Shown here one piece after another: positions 26,649 through 36,482 of a stretch of 64,000 nucleotides of DNA (positions are counted from its first letter, which is position 1; each line of letters opens with the position of its first letter). A program made the position numbers and the translations under genes. The notes under the pieces were generated by a model, which saw nothing but the letters and a program-made list of their open reading frames with translations, was not told the origin of the DNA and ran no database searches. The DNA lies in contig NZ_JAJRCG010000003.1 of the NCBI RefSeq assembly GCF_028679125.1, forward strand, positions 149,049 to 213,048. Direction: 5' to 3'. The stretch comes from Methanoregula sp. Lineage in GTDB: Archaea > Halobacteriota > Methanomicrobia > Methanomicrobiales > Methanospirillaceae.

Positions 26649-26915
26649 TTATTTTTCCAGGTATTCGTCCCGACACTTCTGCATGCATGCATCGTCGCCC
26701 GGGTTCTGGGGGCCCGTTGGCGAAATGTACACGACATTGGTACGAAGGCATCCGCTTGTGCAGTGATTATACCCGGTGAGAGCGGCCTGCACCTTTTCCT
26801 GTGCGGGCCGGTCAATAGCCGCATAGTGGCTACCGGCAATGATGCAACCGGTAAGTGAGAGGATGATCATGAACAGTACGAGCCGGGCGAGCGACGATTG
26901 GGTAGAGCCTGACAT
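26649..26915 (-). CDS. Small membrane-anchored cysteine-rich protein (twin CX3C) B
   Basis: An 88-residue paralogue of the gene at 25941. The N-terminal helix (~10-28) is followed by YAAIDRPAQEKVQAAL and two CX3C pairs, CTSGC (52/56) and CMQKC (77/81), about 20 residues apart, like the twin CX3C helical hairpin of small Tim chaperones. The ATG at 26915 has a strong GAGGAGGT site. The similarity to Tim proteins is in cysteine spacing only. Probably a secreted or membrane-tethered disulfide protein. Confidence 0.72.
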   Translation of the reverse strand: MSGSTQSSLARLVLFMIILSLTGCIIAGSHYAAIDRPAQEKVQAALTGYNHCTSGCLRTNVVYISPTGPQNPGDDACMQKCRDEYLEK

Positions 26916-27183
26916 TGTGAAAAACCTCCTCACGGGTGTTAACCGTGATGACTGATATCCATAATGGTTTCCGGTAACCGGAGAGAGAGAAAATTATTGG
27001 GCAGCTATGAGAGCCTGAGAAATAAGTGTATTGCGGTTATATCTCCCCGGGAAAATTCCGGTTCACTACCGGCACACTACACAATTTTCCTCATCGCAGG
27101 AACAAGAGAAGATCAAGAAATTATTATGATTTTTTTTAGATTACCATCCATTATGCGGGTTAAAATTTTTTCAAAGAAAATTG

Positions 27184-27498
27184 TTACGACTTCACTTCCA
27201 GATCCATCTCAATGCCGCCGGTCGCCCCGAGCACAATGTTGTAGACAATGGCAACGATAACGCCCGCGACAAGCCCGATAATTCCCCCGAGGATGGTCAT
27301 GAGACAGAGCATGACAAGGCCGCCCGCCAACCCGAGTACCTGCATGCCCATGACGGGTCCCATACTGCTGACTCCGGCAGCGACGACAAGTCCCATGATC
27401 AATCCCCAGATAAATCCCCAGACCAGGCCGAAGACCGCAAAGAATTTCCCGACACTTTCGATGCCGAACTTTTTGATGGTATAGGTTGCAGTTGTCAT
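27184..27498 (-). CDS. Small membrane protein with glycine-rich helices
   Basis: A 104-residue protein with a short soluble N-terminus (YTIKKFGIESVGKFFAVFGL), two or three glycine-rich hydrophobic segments (about 17-40, 50-70, 72-92) and an acidic tail (IEMDLEVKS). The arrangement resembles the DUF3566-type transmembrane family, but assignment is tentative. A frameshifted relative lies at 33845-34041, so the gene has been duplicated nearby. Confidence 0.7.
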   Translation of the reverse strand: MTTATYTIKKFGIESVGKFFAVFGLVWGFIWGLIMGLVVAAGVSSMGPVMGMQVLGLAGGLVMLCLMTILGGIIGLVAGVIVAIVYNIVLGATGGIEMDLEVKS

Positions 27499-28205
27499 AG
27501 GAATTCATACAGATGCCGGAGTGAAAAAGATAGCGATATTCCCAGCTTACCGGAATATTATCAAATCCAATATGTGCGACAGGTATTGTACCAGACTATA
27601 ATGGCACAACAGTTTTCCTTTTCATAACCATGCGGGGTTTGCTCAATAAAGTTTGAGCAATGTCCGGTTGATCAGCGTAACGAACTTTGGCAAGGATTGT
27701 GGAGCTCGATTGAAAATATTTTGAAACGATCCGGTAAAAAATTTTCATGGAACATCTGTTGAACTATTTTCCATTCATGTCTGTTGAAAAAATCCGGTAA
27801 AATATTTTTAAAACCCATCGTCCGCTTGAAAAAGAAAAATAAGTGACCTCGCGAGTATCCCCAATCAAACAATGGTTAATCCGTTCATTGGTGCAGGTAT
27901 TTCCCACTGAAGCGGGGGATACACGTGATAACAACAGACTGCTGCGATAATGTTTCCGGCCCAGAAAGGCCCTGAATAATACGCGCCGGGCAAAAACAAT
28001 TTCACGAATTCTGGTATTGTACTAACCATCCTGACAATGCATTCATTTTTTTCCGGCCGGGAAAAATCATGGATACATGCGGGGAATCTGGAAAAAACAA
28101 AAAGAAACAATTTCCCCATATTCTGAACGATTGAATGCCCGTTGACAGCATCCAAGTGGAGAATTCCTTTCATATTCTTTTATCTTGGATACAGAAAGGA
28201 TAGCA
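27499..28205. other. Intergenic, no gene seen
   Basis: Two short minus-strand frames (66 and 102 codons) have no motif and no ribosome site and are not called. The region is A/T-rich, and the near-palindromic stretch AAAATATTTTTAAAA is near 27800. No RNA gene was recognised. Confidence 0.35.
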
Positions 28206-31200
28206 TCAATATTTTCGCCCGACAACCCGGTATTTCCCGTTCAGCACCGTTATTTCGAACCGGGCCCCTTTCCCCGGCACGCCGTTCTCGGTGATCGTGA
28301 TGCCTGTGATGGAGAGGATCTCCCGGGCGAGGAAAAGGCCCATCCCGGTATTTTTACCAAATCCGCGTTCGAAGATCTGTTCCTTCTCGTCAACAGGAAC
28401 CCCCTCCCCGTCATCTTCGCACACAACGACATGGTGGCCATCACGTTCCTCAACAGAAAACCGGATAGTCGTGATCTTTCCCCCGTACCGCACAGCATTG
28501 TCCATGAGGTTGTAAAAGACCTTGATAATCAGCGGGTCTGCGAACACTTCAGTTCCGGCTGGCAGATCGTTTTTCACCATAACCTGTCCGAGCGGGGCTT
28601 CTTTTGCTGCACTATCTGCCAGTGTCCGGCAATCCTGCCAGACCGGAGCTTTGACACCTATGTTCTCATATTCTTTCGTGAACTGGATCATGGAGGTGAT
28701 CCGGTCACTCGCCGTTGTGAGCCGGTTGAAATATCCTTCAAGGGCGGGATCGGGTACTTTCGTATGCAATAAATCAAGGAACCCGCGCAGTGTAAGGAGC
28801 TGATTATTGATGTCGTGCCGGGTGATTTCAGAGAGAAGTTTGAGATTCTTGTTTGCCTGGCACTGTGCTTCCTCGGCCCGCTTGAGATCCGTGATGTCCT
28901 GGTTCACCCCGTGAGTCTTGATTGTCCGGCCTTGTGTATCTTTTGTGATCCCGACACACATCTCAATGTGCCGGATCTCGCCATCCCCGCGAATAATCCG
29001 GTATTCCCGCCGGGACACATAATGCGGGTCGGTTGTGGTTCTGGTTTTTTCATCTTCATCGACAAGGACACCAAGATCTTCCGGGTAAACGATATCCCGA
29101 AGGTACACTTCTGCCGTCATACGGGTGATGCCGTTGTTCTCCGCTTGCGTTCCATAGAGGGTTGAGAAACGGGTATCGAACGTTAAGACACCCGTGCTGA
29201 GATCACATTCCCAGGTCACCAGATTGGCCAGGTCCATCGCTTCCGCGAGCATGCGCTGGCTGTTCCGGAGTGCATTTTCCGCCGCTTTACGTTCAGTGAT
29301 GTTAACAAAAGATTCTACCAGTACCTCTCTTTCCCCGAGCATCGTTTTTACAACACTCTTGAGAATGGGAATTTTTTCCCCATGGGCGGTGAGAAGGACT
29401 TGTTCAGAGGAATCAAGCGTCTGTCCCAAATCCATAACCGGGCATTTGCCTGATTCGTCGGGACAGATAAAGCAGTGACAGATCGAGCCGATAACAGATT
29501 CTTTCATTTCCCCGATCATTTCGAGCGCTTTTGGGTTCACGTCAAGGATCATGCGGGTCTGTGCATCGATAATGAGGACGCCGGATTGCATCAGTGTGAG
29601 GATCGTGCGGAACCGCTGTTCGCTCTCCAAAAGCGCCTGCCCTGCTGTCATGACATCGGTAATATCCCGGCCTACCGACTGGAATTCGACAGGGTTTCCT
29701 GCATGGTCATAGATCGCACGGTCACTCCAATGCTGCCACCGGATGCTCCCGTCCGGGAAGATCACCCGCTGCCGGACAATACCCACCGGGTTTTCCGGTG
29801 TGAGGGCAGCAAACATCTCTTTTATTTTCAAGCCGTCTTCTGCGGGTATAACCGGGCGGAACCGGTGCCCGAGAATCTTTTCACGGGTCAGGCCAAAATA
29901 CCGGCAATAGGCTTCGTTGACAAAGACGTGCGTACCATCCGGGAGAAACCTGCAGATGAACTCGGTCTGGTCCTCGATTACATTCCTGTACCGCTGTTCG
30001 CTCTCTCTTAACAGGTTCTGGCTTTTTGCCAGTTCATCGTAATTCTGCCGGAGTTCTTCTTCTGTTGCAGTCAGCTGCTCGTTTGCTGCATGCAGTTCCT
30101 TGTGGCGGCGGGAAATCTCTTCTTCGGCTGCTTTCTGATCCGTAATATCGGAATACATCGCAAACGAGCCACGGAACGTACCGTCAGGATCAAAGAGCGG
30201 GGTCGAAGATACCTGCATCCACCGGACCTTCCTGTCTTTGGTAATAAAGCGGCTCGCGTACCGGCCGCTCTTTCCCTGCCTGAGTTCCTTTACCCGCGAG
30301 ATAGCGACAGGCATATCTTCCGCTGCCACAAAAGAAGTGTAGTTCTTACCTGTCATTTTCTCCGGCGTGTAACCGAGCATATCCGCCATCCGCCGGTTGA
30401 CATAGATCGTTTTGAATGTCTCATCCAGCTTACAGATACCCTCACTTGTGGTCTCGACAATCTGGCGGTACTGCTTCTCGCTCTCTATAAGCAGGCCCTG
30501 GCTTTTTGCCAGTTCATCGTAATTCTGCCGGAGTTCTTCTTCCGTTGCAGTCAGCTGCTCGTTTGCTGCATGCAGTTCCCTGTTGCGGCGGGAAATCTCT
30601 TCTTCGGCTGTTTTATGATCCGTAATATCGGAATACATCGCAAACGAGCCACGGAACGTGCCGTCCGGATCAAAGAGCGGGGTCGAAGATACCTGCATCC
30701 ACCGGACCATTCCGTCTTTGGTAATAAAGCGGCGCTCGTACCGGCTGCTCTTTCCCAGCCTGCGTTCTTTTATCCGACAGGTATAGACGGGGACTTCTTC
30801 TGCTACCATGAAAAGAGCGATGTTTTGTCCTATCATCTCTTCCGGAGTGCAGCAGTGCATTTCAGCCATTCGCCGGTTAACGTAGACTATTTCGAGCTTT
30901 TCGTCCAGCTGAGATATACCCTCCTCCGTGGTCTCAACAATCCGGCGGTACTGCTTCTCACTCTCTTCAAGCAGGTTCTGGCTTTTTGCCAGATTATCGT
31001 AATTCTGCTGGAGTTTTTCTTCCGTTGCAGTCAGCTGCTCGTATGCTGCACGCAATTCCTGGTTGCGGTAGGCAATCTCTTCTTCCGCTGCTTTACGATC
31101 AGTAATATCGGAACACATCCCGAAGGAACCCCGGAATGTGCCGTCCGGGTCCAGGTGCGGGGTCGCAGATACCTGTATCCACCGGATCCTCCCGTCTTTG

Positions 31201-33164
31201 GTGACGAAGCGGCGCTCGAACCGGCCGTTCTTTCCCTGCCGGCACTCCTCGAGCCGGATAATCTGGTCGGACAGATCGTCTTCTGCCACAAAAGAAGTCA
31301 GGAGCCGGCCCATCATCTCCTCCGGCAGGTAACCGAACATATCCGCCATCTGTTGGTTGACATAGACCGTGGCGAACTTCTCGTCAATCTGCCAGATCCC
31401 CTCCTTTGCGGTCTCGACAATCCGGCGGTACTGCTTTTCGCTCTCTATAAGCAGACTCTGACTTTTTGCCAGTTCATCGTAATTCTGTCGGAGTTCTTCT
31501 TCCGTTGCGGTCAGCTGTTCGTTCGCTGCATGCAGTTCCTTGTTGCGGCAGGCAATCTCTTCTTCCGCTGCTTTACGATCGGTAATGTCGGAATGCATCG
31601 CAAAAGAACCCCGGAACGTGCCGTCCGGATCCTGGATCGGGGTCGCAGATACATAGATCCACCGGATCTTCCTGTCTTTGGTAATAAAGCGGCGTTCGTA
31701 CCGGCTGCTTTTCCCCTTCCTGCGCTCTTCCAACCGGGCTGTCTGGTCGGGCACATCTTCTGCTGCCATGAACGAAGTGTATCCTTGGCCTATCATCTCC
31801 TTCGGGGTATAACCGAGCATGTCCGCCATCCGCCGGTTGACATAGATCGTTTCGAAATTCATATCCAGTTTACAGATACCTTCATTTGTGGTTTCGACAA
31901 TCTGGCGGTACTGATTCTCGCTTGCTCTCAGCAGGTCATGGCTTTTTGTCAGGTCCTCGTAATTCTGCCGGAGTTTTTCTTCGGTTGCTTTACGATCCGT
32001 AATATCGGAACACATCGCAAAGGAGCCCAGGAATGTGCCGTCAGGGTCCATAATGGGGGTCCCGGAAACCTGTATCCACCGGATCTTTCCGTCTTTGGTA
32101 ACAAAGCGGCGCTCGTACTGGCTGCTCTTTACCAATCTGCGTTCTTCTTTCCGGACGGTATGTCCGGGCATATCTTCTGCTGCCATGAACGACGCGATGT
32201 TCCCACCAGTCATCTCCTCCGGAGTGTAACCGAGTATATCCGCCATCCGCCGGTTGACATAAACTATTTCGAACTTCTCATTCATCTGGCAGATACCCTC
32301 CTCCGTGGTCTCAACAATACGGCGGTACTGTTTCTCGCTCTCCCGCAGAGCCTCCTCCGCACGTTTGTATTCGGTGACATCCCGAATGGATTCGATCGCA
32401 CCGATGATTTCCCCTTGCCGGTTGTAAAGCGGGCTCGCCTTAGCCATGAGAGTTACCGGCGTTCCTTTCAGGAGGGGAAAGATAGTATCGGCGAGCAGGG
32501 TATCCTTCGAGTGAACGATGTGTGCATATTTTTTGGCAATAATCTCATCAGATTCAAAGATCAAATCGATCAGGATCGGTTGCCGTTGCCCGTAGAACGG
32601 AATCGCGTACTCGTACTCCTTTTTTCCCAGCATCGCCTCGGGTGGAATACCCGTCATCTCTTCAATGGCACGGTTCCACGCGATAATATGGCCGGACCGG
32701 TCGATTGCAAAGGTAGCATCCGGTAGAAAGTTGATGATATCTGCTTCACGGCGCTCATAGTCACGGATGCTTGCTTCTGCCATTCGTTTCTGGGTCGCCT
32801 GGCGGATCTGGTGTGCGAGCTCGGTGAACTGCGAGACCGGCTCACCGCCTTTCTGAAGATAGAAATCGGCACCTTCATTCAGGGCCTGGATGACAACCTC
32901 CTCACGCCCGCGTCCGGTGAAAAGGATAAACGGGATGGTATTTCCTGAAGTCCTGATCGTTTTTAAAAATTGAATGCCATCCATACCCGGCATCTGGTAA
33001 TCCGAGATAATGACATCGTAGTTTTTTGTATCCAGCAACGTAAATGCAGCTGAGGCTGATGTGATGGTATCGACGGTGAATTGCCCTTTTCGCTCAAGAA
33101 AGATTTTGCCAATTTCAAGCAAGCCGGGTTCGTCATCAACGTACAGAACAGAGATCGGAGACAT
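28206..33164 (-). CDS. Giant hybrid sensor: receiver, nine PAS domains, histidine kinase
   Basis: A 1652-residue soluble signalling protein. Residues 1-125 are a receiver (VLYVDDEPG, SDYQMPGMDG with the phospho-acceptor Asp, FTGRG). Nine PAS domains follow, the second to sixth being close copies (ESEKQYRRIVETTEEGICQ, YVNRRMADMLGYTPEEM) joined by coiled-coil linkers (AANEQLTATEEELRQNYDEL). The kinase has the His box EITRHDINNQLLTLRGFLDL, N box MDNAVRYGG and G boxes DDGEGV and NTGMGLFLAREI. There is no membrane helix and no partner regulator next to it. The 480-bp internal repeats show recent domain amplification. Confidence 0.93.
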   Translation of the reverse strand: MSPISVLYVDDEPGLLEIGKIFLERKGQFTVDTITSASAAFTLLDTKNYDVIISDYQMPGMDGIQFLKTIRTSGNTIPFILFTGRGREEVVIQALNEGADFYLQKGGEPVSQFTELAHQIRQATQKRMAEASIRDYERREADIINFLPDATFAIDRSGHIIAWNRAIEEMTGIPPEAMLGKKEYEYAIPFYGQRQPILIDLIFESDEIIAKKYAHIVHSKDTLLADTIFPLLKGTPVTLMAKASPLYNRQGEIIGAIESIRDVTEYKRAEEALRESEKQYRRIVETTEEGICQMNEKFEIVYVNRRMADILGYTPEEMTGGNIASFMAAEDMPGHTVRKEERRLVKSSQYERRFVTKDGKIRWIQVSGTPIMDPDGTFLGSFAMCSDITDRKATEEKLRQNYEDLTKSHDLLRASENQYRQIVETTNEGICKLDMNFETIYVNRRMADMLGYTPKEMIGQGYTSFMAAEDVPDQTARLEERRKGKSSRYERRFITKDRKIRWIYVSATPIQDPDGTFRGSFAMHSDITDRKAAEEEIACRNKELHAANEQLTATEEELRQNYDELAKSQSLLIESEKQYRRIVETAKEGIWQIDEKFATVYVNQQMADMFGYLPEEMMGRLLTSFVAEDDLSDQIIRLEECRQGKNGRFERRFVTKDGRIRWIQVSATPHLDPDGTFRGSFGMCSDITDRKAAEEEIAYRNQELRAAYEQLTATEEKLQQNYDNLAKSQNLLEESEKQYRRIVETTEEGISQLDEKLEIVYVNRRMAEMHCCTPEEMIGQNIALFMVAEEVPVYTCRIKERRLGKSSRYERRFITKDGMVRWMQVSSTPLFDPDGTFRGSFAMYSDITDHKTAEEEISRRNRELHAANEQLTATEEELRQNYDELAKSQGLLIESEKQYRQIVETTSEGICKLDETFKTIYVNRRMADMLGYTPEKMTGKNYTSFVAAEDMPVAISRVKELRQGKSGRYASRFITKDRKVRWMQVSSTPLFDPDGTFRGSFAMYSDITDQKAAEEEISRRHKELHAANEQLTATEEELRQNYDELAKSQNLLRESEQRYRNVIEDQTEFICRFLPDGTHVFVNEAYCRYFGLTREKILGHRFRPVIPAEDGLKIKEMFAALTPENPVGIVRQRVIFPDGSIRWQHWSDRAIYDHAGNPVEFQSVGRDITDVMTAGQALLESEQRFRTILTLMQSGVLIIDAQTRMILDVNPKALEMIGEMKESVIGSICHCFICPDESGKCPVMDLGQTLDSSEQVLLTAHGEKIPILKSVVKTMLGEREVLVESFVNITERKAAENALRNSQRMLAEAMDLANLVTWECDLSTGVLTFDTRFSTLYGTQAENNGITRMTAEVYLRDIVYPEDLGVLVDEDEKTRTTTDPHYVSRREYRIIRGDGEIRHIEMCVGITKDTQGRTIKTHGVNQDITDLKRAEEAQCQANKNLKLLSEITRHDINNQLLTLRGFLDLLHTKVPDPALEGYFNRLTTASDRITSMIQFTKEYENIGVKAPVWQDCRTLADSAAKEAPLGQVMVKNDLPAGTEVFADPLIIKVFYNLMDNAVRYGGKITTIRFSVEERDGHHVVVCEDDGEGVPVDEKEQIFERGFGKNTGMGLFLAREILSITGITITENGVPGKGARFEITVLNGKYRVVGRKY
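30000..32340 (-). repeat. 480-bp tandem repeats encoding PAS-linker units
   Basis: The linker sequence with GTAATTCTGCCGGAGTTCTT recurs at about 30046, 30526, 31006 and 31486, exactly 480 bases apart (160 codons), and a shortened version follows at about 31966. Copies differ by scattered substitutions. This is tandem duplication inside the kinase gene. Confidence 0.85.
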
Positions 33165-33660
33165 CGTAATAATCGTTCAGCGCAAGCTGCGCAGCATTTG
33201 CATCCACAATTTTCAAACAGGTACTGCACATAAGAGCAGGGTCAGGTCTCTGCCGGTACAACACTGGTGCACATCTCTGGATCCCGGTAATTTCATCTTC
33301 CATTATTTGTTTACCACGCGTTTTTTCAGGGTTTCAGATTGATAGATAATCATTTTCTTAAAGTATTATTTAAATTTTGATTAAGATGCATATCACTTCT
33401 GCAAACAAATATGGTGTACTATGATACAGCGTATGAATGATATTGTTTACATCTTCTGAACCGGGATCGGTTTTTCAATAAAAAGGGAGAAATTGGCCGG
33501 GTCGGGGACGCTCTTAAAACCTGCCTCCAAGAATTACCATCGCAGAACTGGCAAACCGCCTGAACCAGAACCGGTTTACCACAACCGGGTTCCGATAGCC
33601 CCTATCATAGCAGTAAACAAAAATTCGCCTTTATATCCATAGGTTATCCCCGTTACTCAA
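33165..33660. other. Intergenic, no gene seen
   Basis: Upstream region of the giant kinase. Apart from A/T-rich promoter-like segments near 33355-33380, I see no gene, repeat or RNA. Confidence 0.35.
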
Positions 33661-33669
33661 TTGCGATTT

Positions 33670-33825
33670 CACCCACTCCTTGCTCCACAGGGAGTCGCCC
33701 GGACATCTCGTGGAGTCCTCGTCGGGTAACCGGCCTAATCAACAGGTTTTGTAAAAGCAGATGGGTATTGCAAAACCTACCGGAGCGTTTTAGCGCGTAG
33801 GTCCTTGTATCTGATAAAAAAAGTA
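33670..33825. repeat. Third, degenerate copy of the element-associated repeat
   Basis: GTCCTCGTCGGGTAACCGGC near 33715, followed by ATGGGTATTGCAAAACCTAC and GCGTTTTAGCGCG, parallels the segment at 25.09-25.18 kb in order and spacing (CGTCGGGTC..., AACCGACC, then the hairpin arms). No protein fragment accompanies it here. Confidence 0.5.
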
Positions 33826-33844
33826 AATTGTCCAGAAAATATAA

Positions 33845-34041
33845 TCAATCCGGTCCCTTCGCTTTCAAATCCATCTCCACACAACAGGTCGCATCGACCA
33901 CAGGAGTATCGATAATCGCAACAACTGCGCCACTCATAAACCCGATATCCCCCCAATTATTGTCATGAGAAACCTGACGGCAAAGCCTCCGACAAATCCA
34001 AATGCATGAATCAGTATCCCGGATCCCATGCTGCTGAATTC
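33845..34041 (-). pseudogene. Frameshifted copy of the 27.2-kb small membrane protein
   Basis: Reads SSMGSGILIHAFGFVGGF, then FLMTIIGGISG, a frame change near 33930, and SGAVVAIIDTPVVDATC with the tail CVEMDLKAKG. This parallels SSMGPVMGMQVLGLAGGL, CLMTILGGIIG and GIEMDLEVKS of the intact gene at 27184-27498. The N-terminal third is missing. It is a dead paralogue. Confidence 0.65.
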
Positions 34042-34111
34042 AACGCGTTCGTCATGCATTGTGCCGGAATAACCGGATCCCTGGAGATGTCTTATCGCAA
34101 CCAGGGTCTGC

Positions 34112-34237
34112 TCAAAAAAGGTAACGAACGGCCGGGCTGATTGAGGTAATGGTGGACGACTCCGCGCTGACAGGCACTGCCAGGATAAGTGACAGGATCA
34201 GGCCCGTCAGGAATACCATGATAAAGGTTTGTTTCAT
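34112..34237 (-). pseudogene. Truncated secreted-protein N-terminus
   Basis: A 41-residue frame: a convincing signal peptide (MKQTFIMVFLTGLILSLILA followed by VPVSAES) and then STITSISPAVRYLF and a stop. ITSISPA after a signal peptide is how IPT/TIG-domain surface proteins of methanogens often begin, so this looks like the surviving start of a larger surface protein. Confidence 0.45.
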
Positions 34238-34489
34238 TTTTTCTTCCCTAGCTGATGTATAAAATGAACCTGCGGTTGTCATGGGATAAATTCAGTTCAT
34301 GAACGGGCGGTTAATATGAACTCACGAGTGATACTATTACCCGGCAAGAGAACCGGAATGATACCGGTGCCAAGGAACTTTTTTTTAACGGTAAATCCGT
34401 ATCCCCCGTCAGTAAACCGTCTTCATCATGATCACCCGCCGTTTTGAGGAAATCATTATCTGGTACAACGGGCGTTCACTCATCATGGA

Positions 34490-35848
34490 GTGAATCCCGT
34501 GGGCACCTATTTCCGCGAACCGGTCGAGACCCTTGAGCGGTCGGATCTCGACGCCCTGATCGAAGAGCGTATCCACTACACGGTCCGGTATGCAAACGAC
34601 CATTCGCCCTTTTACCGGCACTGGTTCCGCGAACACCGGATTGATCCCGCCACGATCCGGACGCACGAGGATCTCGCGGGCCTTCCGATCATTGGTGGTG
34701 CCGATATCCGGGCCAACCAGCCCCCGAACCGGAAAGACTTCGGGTTCCTCTCCGCTGCACCGGACGACATCTTCACCATCCACGAGACGAGCGGCACGAG
34801 CGGAACGCCAAAAAGTTTCTTCCTCGCGTGGCAGGAATGGGAGCGGCTTGCAGAGAAGTATGCCCGCATCTTTGTCTCGCAGGGATTCGGACGGGGGGAC
34901 CGGATGGTGATTTGCGCATCGTACGGCATGAATGTCGGGGCAAACACCATGACGCTTGCCGCCCGCGACATCGGCATGACGATCATCCCGACCGGCAAGT
35001 GTACCTTCCCGCTCCGGACCATCACGAATTACCGGCCAACCGGCATTGTCGGGAGTGTCTTCAAGCTGATCCGGCTGGCCCGGCAGATGAAAGCCGAAGG
35101 CATGAAACCGGAAGAGTCGGGCGTGAAGAGACTGGTCGTGGGCGGCGAGGCATTTGCAGACGAGTCGCGGGCATATCTTGCCGGGCTCTGGGGATGCGAG
35201 GTCTTCAACACGTACGGCAGCACGGAGGGGACCATGTGCGGTGAGTGCTCGGCACGGCAGGGGCTTCACGTTCCCGAAGACCTTGTCCACATGGATCTCT
35301 ACGACCCGGACAAAAAAGGGTTCGTGAAAGACGGCGAGTGCGGGCGGATCGTGCTCACAACCCTGCTGCCGGTCGGGGCGAAATGCGGGATGCTGCTGAT
35401 CAATTACGATACGGATGACACGACCGTTGTCACCAGCCGCGACCGCTGTGCCTGTGGCAGGACACACATGCGGATCTACACGCCCCAGCGTGAGGCCGAG
35501 ACGTTCTGGGCCCGCGGGACACCCATGAACCGGGTCGATGTCGAGCGGGGCGTCTTCCAGCCGGGGAACATGGAGTACCTCACGGGCGAGTACGAGGCGT
35601 TCCTGTACGCGGGCGATGACCGGGAGAAGACGGTGATGCGGGTGAGCATGGAAGCGGAGGATCCAAAGACCTGCGACCGCGATCTGGTTGCAGAGAATTT
35701 CAAAAAATCGTTCTTTGCCATGAAACCGCGGCTGAGGCAACAGGAGGAGGAAGGCCTCTTTACCATTGACTTCAACTTTGTTTTGCCACGCGGTCTTGAA
35801 CTCTCGTCCCTGCCCGGCCGGCCGAAACGGTTCGTGGACCGGAGGTAA
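34490..35848 (+). CDS. Coenzyme F390 synthetase-like adenylate-forming ligase (PaaK family)
   Basis: Adenylating enzyme (452 residues) related to phenylacetate-CoA ligase; the methanogen members join AMP or GMP to coenzyme F420, forming F390 under oxidative stress. The adenylation motif is IHETSGTSGTPKSFFLAWQE (~98-117). The later NTYGSTEGTMCGEC and the VHMDLYDPDKKGFVKDGECG stretch fit F390 synthetases. A GTG start at 34490 is used. A role in aromatic acid activation cannot be excluded from sequence. TspO follows on the same strand. Confidence 0.82.
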   Translation: MNPVGTYFREPVETLERSDLDALIEERIHYTVRYANDHSPFYRHWFREHRIDPATIRTHEDLAGLPIIGGADIRANQPPNRKDFGFLSAAPDDIFTIHETSGTSGTPKSFFLAWQEWERLAEKYARIFVSQGFGRGDRMVICASYGMNVGANTMTLAARDIGMTIIPTGKCTFPLRTITNYRPTGIVGSVFKLIRLARQMKAEGMKPEESGVKRLVVGGEAFADESRAYLAGLWGCEVFNTYGSTEGTMCGECSARQGLHVPEDLVHMDLYDPDKKGFVKDGECGRIVLTTLLPVGAKCGMLLINYDTDDTTVVTSRDRCACGRTHMRIYTPQREAETFWARGTPMNRVDVERGVFQPGNMEYLTGEYEAFLYAGDDREKTVMRVSMEAEDPKTCDRDLVAENFKKSFFAMKPRLRQQEEEGLFTIDFNFVLPRGLELSSLPGRPKRFVDRR

Positions 35849-35932
35849 CGCACCGGGGGATCGTTCATCCCCCGGCCCGCAGGTGATGGCCATGAACTAT
35901 ACTCTTATTATATCTCCGGCAGAATCCGATGC

Positions 35933-36430
35933 ATGGAACATGCGGATACACTGCACATCCCTTCGTTTCCGAAGCTGGTTGCCGCGGCACTCTCCTGTAT
36001 TATCGTGGGCAGCCTGGGTTCGCTCGTGACTGTTACCGGTCCCGGTTCATGGTATGCCTCGCTTGCAAAACCCTTCTTCACCCCGCCCGGATGGATCTTT
36101 GCACCGGTGTGGATCATCCTCTTCATTCTCATGGGAATCGCACTCAGCCTTGTCTGGGATGCCGGCATACAGCGCCGCGAGGTACAGGTTGCCATCGGGA
36201 TATTCGGCATACAGTTCGGGCTCAATGTCCTCTGGTCGTTCCTCTTCTTTTACCTCCGCTCGCCTCTCCTCGGCTTCGTGGACATCATCTTCCTCTGGAT
36301 CCTGATCGCAGTTTCCATTGCACTCTTCTTCAGGATTCGGAAGAGTGCTGCGTACTTCCTCATCCCGTACATTGCATGGGTTACTATCGCTACGGCCCTG
36401 AACGGCGCAATATATGTGATGAACCCGTGA
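35933..36430 (+). CDS. tspO: TspO/MBR family protein
   Basis: Five-helix membrane protein (165 residues) that binds tetrapyrroles in studied relatives and is linked to stress responses. Family landmarks are WYASLAKPFFTPPGWIFAPV at the first loop, IALSLVW and the Trp/Asn-rich FGLNVLWSFLFFYLRSPLLG. It begins at ATG 35933 after an A/T-rich ACTCTTATTATATC element. Its neighbours, an F390 synthetase-like enzyme and the UV-damage nuclease UvsE, suggest a loose oxidative or light stress group. Confidence 0.93.
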   Translation: MEHADTLHIPSFPKLVAAALSCIIVGSLGSLVTVTGPGSWYASLAKPFFTPPGWIFAPVWIILFILMGIALSLVWDAGIQRREVQVAIGIFGIQFGLNVLWSFLFFYLRSPLLGFVDIIFLWILIAVSIALFFRIRKSAAYFLIPYIAWVTIATALNGAIYVMNP

Positions 36431-36482
36431 TGTTCAGCCGTTTTCAAAAAGCAGTTTACCAGCCACTATCAGGAAAAACACT

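Noticed and set aside
27865..28173. 102-codon minus frame downstream of the giant kinase
   Set aside because: No motif or ribosome site and atypical amino-acid make-up; could not be supported.
30090..32726. 878-codon open frame antisense to the PAS kinase
   Set aside because: Long only because the kinase repeats avoid antisense stops; the repeated sequence copies the same open stretch.
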